A DNA stretch of 64,000 bases, taken from Timema cristinae (Eukaryota > Arthropoda > Insecta > Phasmatodea > Timematidae). Below the pieces are notes generated by a model. That model saw only the letters and a program-made list of their open reading frames with translations, ran no database searches and had not been told where the DNA came from. A program made the position numbers and the translations under genes. Positions within the stretch are counted from its first letter, which is position 1. The number at the start of each line of letters is the position of its first letter. Shown in pieces: positions 1-12,100 of this stretch. The stretch is from positions 3,750,742 to 3,814,741 of the forward strand of contig JBCFYV010001001.1 in NCBI GenBank assembly GCA_039000515.1, read 5' to 3'.

Positions 1-157
1 CAGGGCGTGTGGAAGATCAAAGTAGACCATCGTGGATCCACGCAGTCCCGGAGTTTCGAGGTCCGCGAGTATGTTCTGCCGAGGTTTCAGGTGAGCGTCG
101 TACCTCCGACTACGTCCTGGCCGACGCTCAGAATCTTAGCTGGACCGTCTGCGCCAA
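1..157 (+). CDS. Exon 1 (partial): end of MG2 and start of MG3, with a frame break
   Basis: Frame 1 reads [11 protein letters not shown], then [18 protein letters not shown], the usual end of MG2 and entry to MG3. From base 108 the family sequence [17 protein letters not shown] continues in frame 3, so one base is missing around 103-107 (CCTCCGAC, perhaps a CCC run shortened to CC). The donor is GTAAGA at 158. The last codon AA joins to G at 1665 to give Lys, so the join reads CAK-YSYG as expected. Base 1 may be inside the exon or just after an acceptor; this cannot be seen. Confidence 0.85.
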
Positions 158-3100
158 GTAAGACACTCCCCTCAACTATTTCTCAACTATAGGCGAATTT
201 TGATAGGAATAAGATTCTGAAAGGACCTTTATTATACCAAAATACCTCTCTATAGTAGGTTTCGGTACGAAACAATGTCTTTCAAGCCGGGTTTCCTACC
301 AAAATCAGGGAATAACGCTTTTGTCTGCCTCCCGTCATTGGTGGAGGACTGTGGTGATAACTACCTCACTAAAATAAACCAAACTAACTAACTGCATTGA
401 ATATTAGCTATAAGGGAACTGCAGGTCTTGTGATGGAGAAAACATTTACCTTCTCTCTCGGTTAACTGTTGACAAATTTACTCACATTTAGTTATTTCTG
501 AAGGTGGTGTTATGGGGTAAGAAGGAGCTACTGGCAACATTGACAAACCAGCCTTGAGAAATTTGTCTTATATTTTAAGGTAGATTTACCGTACGAAAAC
601 AGGAGAATGACAACGCTGTTTCTCAATATTAGCAATACAGTTGCCTCAGAGATGATATCCAGTGTCGCTCTCTGGCCTTAAGGAGCTCGAAAGTTCCAAA
701 CCACCAGAACGGAAGCTTGCCAGTCAACCTTACCTTGAGACACAACCTCCTTCAGATCACCTCTCACATTATCTACCATAGACGACTCGACATATCTTCA
801 GATTTCTCAACTAAAATTTTGTGTACACGCATGTAATCACCACATGACCACCCTACTTCAAACTTCACACCTATATCATCCTGAATATGTTTAGGAATGA
901 ATTCAAACTATGAAGTTTTTCTTTATGTAACTAAATCCAATCTATTATTTGTTTATCTCTCTTAGGTTTTTACTTATTTACATTCAATATTGTTTCCATC
1001 CTGTGGTCTGAGTCATTTTTTTTTATTTAAGTCATGTATTTCCCACTACCGATTTTCTAGGCTTGTTGTAGCTTCATATGCCGTATAATCTATCTTAAGA
1101 CTAGGACAGGCACAACATCCAGTCCCCAGATGTTAATTCATCACTGTGAAAGGGTAGACCCACATTTCAACAATAATAATTTTTTTTTACCATGCCAGGA
1201 ATTGAAGCCGGGACCCTTAGCTCAGTAGGCAGATACGCTACCAACTGAGCTAAGATGTTGGATATTTCTCTTAGGTCCATAATTAAAATAAAATGACAAT
1301 AATCGGCTTGAAAATAAATTTGGGTCAAGATCTAAGTGTCTGCTAAGGAATTAAGTTAGTTTGCATGTCGTGTGTTGGTACAGTAAGTTGGTGTTTGCCT
1401 CCACTGTTTTGAAGCCGCCATCTTGAAAAACAGGTGGGGAGGGGGAGATGTAGATACTAAACACTCCACGCTATGTCCACGGTAAATTTACGCACAATTG
1501 GTTTTATTGTATTTTTTGCGTGAAAAATCAAGAGAAACCAACTCATGTTCATCTCTTAGTGAGATGACGCTGAAACTCATGTTCATCTCTTAGTGAGATG
1601 ACGCTGAAACTCATGTTCATCTCTTAGTGAGATGACGCTGAAACTCTGTTCTTGATGTGTGCAGGTACAGCTATGGTCAGCCTGTCAAGGGGGAACTACA
1701 CATAAAGGCTGTTCCTCAAACTCCAACTTGGCGTCAGAGGAAAACCAAACCTTTAGAAATACACTACATGGCGGAGGTACTTTTTATAAGATAATCCTTC
1801 TTACACTATTTAAAAAAAACAGGATCTCGTTGAAATTATTATTTAATAAACTAGTTACAAAAATTATAACACCAATCTTTGCATCTATTTAATGCTTTAC
1901 GGCACTAACTAATACAGAGATATGGAATTCTAGCCCCTTAGTAAGAGAATGAACGAACATTTACATTACATTACATTTTACATACCGTTTAGCTTGGAAG
2001 GTAGCAGCAGTCATACCTTGACTGATTACGCTATGACCCTATCTTATAAGCTACACCATAATGGAACTATACAAGGTAGCAAGCAGTCTTACCTTGACTT
2101 ATTATACTATGGCCCTATCTTATAAGATATATCACAAGGGAACCAAGCAAGGTAGCAGTCTTACCTTGACTTATTACACTATGGCCCTATATTTTAAGCT
2201 ACACCATAGTGTATCCAAGCAATGTATTAGTCTTGCCTTGATTGATTACATTATGGCCCTACCTTATACACTACACCATAGTGGAACCAAGCAAGGAGCT
2301 GCCGCGAACCCTTAGGCTAACTGAATTGCCCCTGAAACTCCGCCACCCTCTTGAATAATTGTGACCACAACCCACAATGAAGCCGTGTTAACTTGTTTTG
2401 CGGTGTTTTGTAATCAGGTGACAGGTTGCCAGGTGTTGAACCTGACCGGATCTGAACTGGGACTTTCTGATTGGGATGTCGCACCTAACAACATCGTCGT
2501 GACTGCTTCAGTGACGGAGGTCGGCACTGGGGTGACCCAGAATGCATCAGTCACCTCGTCCATCCTTCATCAATCTCTCAAGCTCGAGTTTCTGCCTCAC
2601 AGCGCACAGTACTTCAAGCCTGGTCTACCTTACAAGGGGAAGGTTGTCACGCGCTTTTCATACATTGGTTTATCGCGGATATGTCGTCATTTAGGATCAG
2701 GATCAGTTTACAGCGTGTTTAACTACTAAGATGATGGTCCAGGGTTCATCTCCTGCTATGTCTTATGGTCCAGCCAGACGAGCGAGCGACTATAATATAA
2801 AATAGAACACATTAGTTGTAATGAGAGGTGGCCAGAGTTGAGCGCGCTCAAACCGGTACAGTCTAGTTTACAGGCGCTAGGTAATATTATTGTGTGTTGG
2901 TTCATTGAGTGCTAGGGAAACTTCTCCTTTTCACATTTTTATTACTATCGATAGGTTTTGCACACTTGCTACTAACGGCCTAATTTAATTGGTAAGATCA
3001 TAAACCATACCTATATATATGTATTTAAAACTGATATATTAAAATACTTTAATATTATAATCAAAGTAGGCCTTTACAAATAAGAATCACCAATAGCGCG

Positions 3101-6100
3101 GAGAGAGGATGAGAAAACCACAACAATAAATCACTTGTAAAAACCACCTTCAGTTCACTGAACCAAGATTCGAACCTTTGCCTCCTCGTCAACAACTATC
3201 GAGAGCTATCTGCTAATCACTCGCTCGCTCGCCAGTCTGGCCGAACCCTTAGTGGTGAAATGGGGGTCTCCCATTTCACAGTGAAGAATTAACGGCCGGT
3301 TAGGATGTGTGTTATGTCTGTTCTAGATCCTAGATCTAGGCTAGTTTATGAGTCTTATTCTGGTATAATCAATCGATTTATAAAGTGCAGGTTAAATACC
3401 TCAAATAAAAAGAAAATTATTAAAAATAACAAATCATTATCTAAATAAACAAGACAGCCGAGCGTCTGAAATGCGTTTTGACATTCCTGAAGGCAGCGTT
3501 GCAGACGTTAAGAAATTCCTCATTATATAATAATCGAATTTTTACTTCAAAATATGAGTGATGCTAAATTAGTGGTAAAAGGAATCAAAACCATAAACAA
3601 CTATACAGGTTGTTTGGAAACTCATAGCCCAAACTGCAAACATAGTTTGTGTGAACCAAAAGTAATGTAAAATCTCTGTACACTTACATCCGGAAAACTA
3701 TGCTAATGCCATTTAATTGAGTTAGTTTCGGCGTACAGTGCTGGGAGAGCAAAGCTGTTCAAACATGAGTGTACAACATGTTGCATAAGAGTTAGTTGCA
3801 CATTACTGCACTGTAATAATGATAAGCACTTTCTGTGATTTAGGATTTTTAATGATGACCTTCAAAATGTATTCCCATTTCTAGATGAACTGGTGTGTTG
3901 TTTACTATTAATTGTGGTATGTTCTGCTGCCGTGTTCCAAGTTGTCTAGGTGTGTAGTGCCACGCGCCTAGCTCCTATGCAACTTGTTGTACACGTATGC
4001 TTGAACAGCTTTTCTTTCCAGGCGCTGTACGTCGAAACTTTGAACACAATTTAATGGTATTAGCATAGTTTTCCGGATGTAAATGTACAGGAATTTTACA
4101 TTAGTTTTGGTTAAAACAAGCTAAATGTGCAGTTTGGGCCTTGAGTTTCCAAGCAACCTGTATATTTTGAGTTTAGAATAAATAAAAAAAACATAATAGA
4201 GATTTAAAATTATCTAACTTTCAACGACGTTTCACACAGTTGTGTGTGTTAATCTGAATGTTATAGGAAACTACAGTAGCCCCATGGCTTCTTTGGCGCT
4301 GACTGACAGCTCACAGCTTAGAGCTGACGGCTTTGAGAAGTTACCAGACCAAATTATGTATCCTTACGCCGAACCAAATGATATGCAAAAAAGTATGTTT
4401 AGCAGCTGTCACTTCTGACAGTCAATATTTAGGTATATACCTAAATGTTGACCGTCAGAAGTCAGCTGTGAGCTGTCAGTCAGCGCCATAGAAGCCATGG
4501 GGCTACTGTATATATAGCCTCCATCAGAAAATATCAGTAATTTGTTGTTATGGTCTCGACAGAATTTTTCAAACTATTTGAGGATTCATTTAATGGTTTT
4601 GAAGCGTCAGAGCTGTCATTCTTTACTTAACTTGTTGTGTGGATATGTCTCTTCAAGTATAGTATCCACCCACGGATAATATCTATAGTCCATTCATCAT
4701 TAGTGTTAAATGACAGCTAGCAAAAGTTCGATTCCTAAATCGAGCGTAATCTTGTATCTAACATCCTGGCCGTGAGATGAGATCTTAAATCTCCTTCACA
4801 CTTAACCTGACTGTGAGCCATGTGTGTGTCTCCAGGTGAAGGTTGACCTGACTGTGAGCCATATGTGTGTCTCCAGGTGAAGGTTGACCTGACTGTGAGC
4901 CATGTGTGTGTCTCCAGGTGAAGGTTGACCTGACTGTGAGCCATATGTGTGTCTCCAGGTGAAGGTTGACCTGACTGTGAGCCATGTGTGTGTGTCTCCA
5001 GGTGAAGGTTGACCTGACTGTGAGCCATGTGTGTGTGTGTCCAGGTGAAGGTTGACCTGACTGTGAGCCATGTTTGTGTGTGTGTCCAGGTGAAGGTTGA
5101 CCTGACTGTGAGCCATGTGTGTGTGTGTCCAGGTGAAGGTTGACCTGACTGTGAGCCATGTTTGTGTGTGTGTCCAGGTGAAGGTTGACCTGACTGTGAG
5201 CCATGTTTGTGTGTGTGTCCAGGTGAAGGTTGACCTGACTGTGAGCCATGTGTGTGTGTGTCCAGGTGAAGGTTGACCTGACTGTGAGCCATTTTGTGTG
5301 TGTGTCCAGGTGAAGGTTGACCTGACTGTGAGCCATGTGTGTGTGTGTGTCCAGGTGAAGGTTGACCTGACTGTGAGCCATGTGTGTGTGTGTCCAGGTG
5401 AAGGTTGACCTGACTGTGAGCCATGTGTGTGTGTGTCTCCAGGTGAAGGTGCTGCTCCAGAACAATGCACCGGCTCCAGGAGAAATGGTCCAGCTCTGTC
5501 TCAAAGTCCAAGGGAAGGGGGAATGGAGTCGAACACTCGTAGTTTGCAAGAACTTCACGTCGGACAGTAACGGATTCGTGCAGTTCCTCGTCCGACCGCA
5601 GCATCACAACGTCGTGTTACTATCATTTGTGGTAGGTGTCAAGGTCATTTCACGATGACGAAATATCCTTTAGTTACATGTCTCTCATTAAAATATATTA
5701 TTTATATAAATTTCGACTGGGTGTTTTAAATTGTTTCCCACTCTCCCCACCCCCGAAAATATGAGAACATTTATTTTTAAATTCTAACTTCCACTTCATT
5801 AGTGTGAATATTCGAATAACCTGGATGGGTATGAAGACAGGAAGAACCTAAAATGAGTCAGCATACTCCAAATATTTGCTTTCTGGTGATAATTAAAGGT
5901 TGACCTGACAGGTACTTGAACCTGATTGGCCGACAGTCATACAACGTGTACCCTTGCCCCTAGGCCACGGCTGTCGGCTACCAGACCAAGTACTACTCCC
6001 CAGATAAGAGGTGGCGGGTGTTCATGGATCAACCGTCAGCGTTCTTCGACGTCCAGTCATGGTACTCTCCGACCAACAGCTACGTGCAGATAGCTGACGA

Positions 6101-9100
6101 CAAGGAGACGGGTCTGGAATGCGGCTCTCATCACACGTTTCATGTGTTCTACACCATGAATCCGAACGTCACACGGAGGACCTTCTACTACTTGGTGAGA
6201 GGCTCCTGGTGTTACATTGCCGCCCATTTAGAAAATAAGATGTTGCTAGCCACCTTGTAGGCAATAATTGGGTGTTGCAAGGTTACTAACCTAGCCAGGT
6301 GTTATGGAATATTGGAGAATCGCCAGCGCAACCACTAACGCCAGGGGTGGTATCTTACCTGGTCTTGTACCACACGGGGTACTGCCGCTAACCGTACTGG
6401 ACATTTAGGGAACGTGCATGCCACGGAGCGCGCACATCACTCATCACTCCTATCTCCTCACAATGCTCATCACTCCTATCTCCTCACATCGCTCATCACT
6501 CATCACTCCCATCTTCTCACATTGCTCATCACTCCCATCTCCTCACATCACTCATCACTCCTATCTCCTCACAATGCTCATCACTCCTATCTCTCACATC
6601 GCTCATCACTCCTATCTCTCACATCGCTCATCACTCCTATCTCCTCACATCGCTCATCACTCTCACTCCCATCTTCTCACATTGCTCATCACTCCTATCT
6701 CCTCACATCGCTCATCACTCCTATCTCCTCACATCGCTCATCACTCATCACTCCCATCTTCTCACATTGCTCATCACTCCCATCTCCTACATCACTCATC
6801 ACTCCTATCTCCTCACATTGCTCATCACTCCTATCTCCTCACATCGCTCATCACTCCTATCTCCTCACATCGCTCATCACTCATCACTCCTATCTCCTCA
6901 CATTGCTCATCACTCCTATCTCCTCACATCGCTCATCACTCATCACTCCCATCTTCTCATATCGCTATTCACTCCTATCTCCTCAGTCACTCATCACTCA
7001 TCACTCCCATCTTCTCACATTGCTCATCACTCCCATCTCCTCACATCACTCATCACTCCTATCTCCTCACAATGCTCATCACTCCTATCTCCTCACATCG
7101 CTCATCACTCATCACTCCCATCTTCTCATATCGCTCATCACTCCTATCTCCTCACATCACTCATCACTCATCACTCCCATCTTCTCACATTGCTCATCAC
7201 TCCCATCTTCTCATATCGCTCATCACTCCTATCTCCTCACATCACTCATCACTCCTATCTCCTCACATTGCTCATCACTCCTATCTCCTCACATCGCTCA
7301 TCACTCCCATCTCCTCACATCACTCATCACTCATCACTCCCATCTTCTCACATTGCTCATCACTCCCATCTCCTCACATCGCTCATCACTCCTATCTCCT
7401 CACATTGCTCATCACTCCTATCTCCTCACATCACTCATCACTCCTATCTTCTCATATCGCTCATCACTCCTATCTCCTCACATCACTCATCACTCATCAC
7501 TCCTATCTTCTCATATCGCTCATCACTCCTATCTCCTCACATCACTCTGATATATTAATGTTTATACGCCACCATTAGGGTGACATTTGATATGACGATT
7601 GAATTGGGTCCAAGTTTGCTGTTCTGTATTATAATAATTAAAAAAGAATTATGTCTTATTTTATAAATTAAAATTTCTAGTGTTTAATAGTTATTTTAAT
7701 TTTAAGTAGAAGAACAGTTTTTGCTAGATATTTCACACTTTGTAGATTTTAATTTAAAAGTCCGACTATTACGTCATATGCATGATAATTCCCGACACGT
7801 GAGATTTAGAACACAGATTAAGACGTCATAGACTCAGCCTACACGGCTCCTCGTCAGGAAGGAAAGTGATAGAGATGGGCGATAAATCACTGACTGTGAT
7901 TTTTTCACCGATACCGTATGATCACCAGTGACTCGATCTCAAAAGTACCGGTGATTGAAATTTTTTTCGGTAATCCTATCCCCAAAATAGCTAATAATAA
8001 GTTAAATTAAGTTATATATATATAAACCTTAATATTTACTATGATACTAATCATCCTATAGTATAATCTAAAGTTTATTTGCTTCTAATATATGTATAGT
8101 TCATCTACTATTAGATGTACGGTATTTAAAATAAAATAACACTACAATAATATAATATATGACCTGCATTCCAAACAACATTTTCTAAACCAATCGCCAT
8201 TATGTTAGGTTCATTTTTAATGTCACATAAATTTTAACTGTAGTAAAACAGATCACTAAATAAATTACAAAATTACAAGAGTTTCTCATAGTACGTCAAA
8301 TAAGTTTTAATATTGTTATTCAAGTTTAACATAATGCTTGTTGGACCACTAATTTCGCCCAACTTACATAACATTTCACTATAGAATATTACATTTTTGC
8401 TTTCTCTATATGAAACATCTTAAAAACACATACTTTTGTATTGACTGTACATTAGTCAGGCAACATGAAACCTTGAAAGATTAGGTAGCTGTATGTTGAT
8501 TGTCAATATCAGTGGGGACAAGAAGAGTTTATGTTAGGCCTTTAAGTATCGAATTCCATTGCAAGCCGCCAAACACTTGAATGATTAGTTTCCTTCCAAC
8601 CGATACTCGAATATACTCGCCTACTCGGACAGCAGTCTAAATACTAGCTTTGACCATGGTTGGAAAGTGAACAAATATCGATCCATCGAGACACTGTGAA
8701 TACAGGTCACAGTGAAAAATCACTGGTATAAATCACCGATATTTTAAAATCACAGTCCTGTATTCACTGATATCGTCCATCTCTAGAAAGTGAAGAGATG
8801 CGTACCTTGAAGGGGTATATCTAGCGAAATTTCCTTCTCGAAGCTTCGTAGTAAAAAAAAAAGGTGTGGTCATCCAGGTGCGTTTCTATTTACAAAACTG
8901 CGTTGTATTTTTAAACAGAGACGTAGAAAGATGTCGCCATACCTTGCAACTTAACAACTCGACACAAATAAATCTTACTACCCGCTCTCACTTATAATAT
9001 AGTAATTTTGAATATAGATGTGAATAATAAATTATTGAGATTATCTAACAGCAATTACATAAATGTACAAGTTTTACTATAAAATGCACTTGAAATTGAA

Positions 9101-12100
9101 TACACAGAACAAAATCACTTTTACATACAATTGTTGCTAGTCTAGTCAAGGTTTGCCCTCGACCATACTTTCTTTTTTGTACATACTTCAACAAAATAGG
9201 AAAAAATAACTTTTTTTTACAATGTCACAATAATAATAATTTGTTTTCTTTATTATTGTTTTTATCTAATATCATTATTCAGAAAAGCCTAGCTCTAAAA
9301 TATTTAACTAAAGTTACATTATTCTACTATTACAATTTACTTTTGACATATTTAATGCAATATGTTATACAATGTAGATTAGCACTGATTTAATTGTTTT
9401 AATATTATGTCATTATATTAAACATTTTATTAATACTCAATGTTTTAAATTATATATTTCAATATTAATTGATTGATCCTCCTTAATACCATAGCTATTA
9501 TCCCTTTTTCTTTAACAATGTTTTAATTAAATCAATTAGATTTTAATTAAATTAACTTTACTTTATTTTTAAGTAAGACTTTAAATAAATCAACCTTTGC
9601 TCCAGCTATTTTTTATTTTATAGGCCCTAGATAAAATCTTTAATGAATTACTCTTATTTAGTTTTGTTATTAATTCATTTGTTTTAATTTGTTTCTAAGA
9701 CACACCAGAAAATCCCTGGCACAGGCTTCAACAAAATTAATTATGTTGACTATTATCTTACCTTTCTTCAATGATAAAGACTCACCTAAATAAAGTTTAT
9801 GGGGCAATCCCTCCCATATATACATATATTTATTTTCAGCGACGTATCTCACCTTAACTGATGTATATTGGATCAACGACAAGTGCTTCACTTCAACTAA
9901 CTGGTGGACCTTCCACGAAGACTAGATATTTGATCTATGACTATAATTCATACCATTGGCATACCAACCTCTCCACACCAAGTGAATTTAAGACATAATT
10001 TCTTTTCTTTAGATACCTTGTATTTATGATAGTACTTTACCATGAACATTCATTACTGGGTGTCGTAAACAAATTCATTTAATTCATATCGATCACTTAG
10101 ATTGTTCACAATATTTTCTACTAGCTCTGCTTCAAAAATTCTTACTTCTCTTTCCATTCCTGGGCCTATAAAATTTCTTAAAAACTTCAACAGTTTTATC
10201 ATTTTTATTAGGTTGTTATGTTCTCATAACGGGCCCCTCATTTGGCGCCAATTGTTATGACCCAAGTTGGGCGCCAATTGTTATGTTCTTATAGCTGGTC
10301 CACGTTGGGCCGCCAATTGCCACCTTACGTAATATTTTTGATGATAAATGCCCCACGTTTGGAAGTCATTTATAACATTACGGGATTTTTACTTGTTTAA
10401 CTGTCCCGCGGTTTTTTCGTAATTTGTTACGTTATAAAATAGTTATTACTCCCCTACATTGGCTCACTTTTTATGATAGAAATAACTAACGTCAGATAGA
10501 GTTTGATATTGGTTTATTCAATGATAATTATTGATACTTTTATAGAAAAATGACCATGTTCCACACAATCTAGACGAGCGCCTAACACAATCCGTCCGAG
10601 ACAATTACTGGCATCACATTGAGCTCCGAGATTACATCACCCGTGGTATAACTCAGTTCAATAGAACTTACTAGAATGTTTAGTTTGCGAAAACGTATAG
10701 AAGCATACAGATTGGCCGAGAACCGGAAACTGCCTCAAATTGAACATCTAACATGATATGGGTTGTTCCAGACAGTGGCGTATGCAAGAGTCAAGTTTGG
10801 GGGGGTGGGGGCTAAATATCTGAAAGCCTATTTTTGAAAATATGTAAAGAAACTGTATTTCTCAATTCTCAGCAATAATCATAGTTTATGATTATTCATA
10901 ATAATTATTAACCACTAACCAGTGATGTAGCTTATAAGAGAAATACTTCATACTTTATAGGCATTTAGTTTGGTCATTACATTAGGTTGTTATAACTGTA
11001 TAAGGATAAAATAAAATATGGAGGCTAACACAATTTAGAATTATGTTTAATAATTCTTAACACATGGTAACAATATACGATTTTTACAACTATTCTTTAA
11101 CTTTATAATTATAAATAGTTAAATAGTATTTAGCATAGTAGTAATTTAAATAAAACTAATACAAATTAAAGAAATAGTGTTTAAATATTGATTATATTAT
11201 CAACAGTGGCATTACAAATCTTGGGAAACCATAGTGTCCCAGAAATCTTTAATATTTCGCTTTCACACTTTTACCTTGCAACTTTTCCAATTTCATTCTT
11301 ACTTGCTTAATACTCTTGTGATGCTTCCTCATACAATTCTTACCTGATTCAACTACTGAAGTGATCCGTTACACATTCAGATCCACACATAGCCCTAGTA
11401 TTCTTTATTAAACCCCTCAGTCTTCGTCATACACCACTATATCAATCATCGTTCTTGAATCGCCCCTTTGCCATGTATACAAGTGAATATCTTTGTGTTT
11501 AAACTATGTGTTCGACACAATTCAACCTTTTCCTAAACATAGACTCACTAGTTCATTACCATTCTCGTTCACCCTGTCATCGCTATACCTTCCTAACACT
11601 CTTTCTGAGTTCTCTCTTTGATTGTCCACCCATCTATTCCTATTTTCTAACAAAATAATTCTTTCACCCAGTTCACATGCATTCAAGACTTAATTGAGCT
11701 CATTCCAAAATTCCACTCACACACTCTCATCTTCACCTTCTCCAGAGCATAACCAGCAACCAACATAATTCTACGAATACCTATTTTCACACGCACCCAT
11801 AGAAGTCTAGATGACATCAACTCACACCTTCTCACAAACAGCTTAGCTGTTGGGATTAGGATTAAACCTACTCCCTGACTTCCTCTTACCCATTCATCCA
11901 CACCTGCCCACAATGACAGGCTACCATCACTCGTCATCAAAACATATTTCCCTTTTTGCTTGGTTTTACATACACACAGAATATCAACTTTTCTTCCAAT
12001 CATTTTTTCTAATAGTTCGTTCTCTCTACCACAAACTCCTTTTATTTCCTTTCGTCAACAGATTGGTCCTTCAATTTTAACTTCAGCTACCCATCATAGC

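Noticed and set aside
4806..5442. CRISPR array
   Set aside because: Repeats are directly adjacent with no unique spacers, in a eukaryotic intron; the same holds for the other arrays.
4735..5607. Three overlapping - strand frames of 222-290 codons rich in HTHT
   Set aside because: They are the reverse reading of the acceptor minisatellite before exon 4; the repeat unit has no stop in these frames.
6414..7578. Three overlapping frames of 263-386 codons
   Set aside because: All are readings of one simple pyrimidine-rich array with no codon structure, start context or domain.
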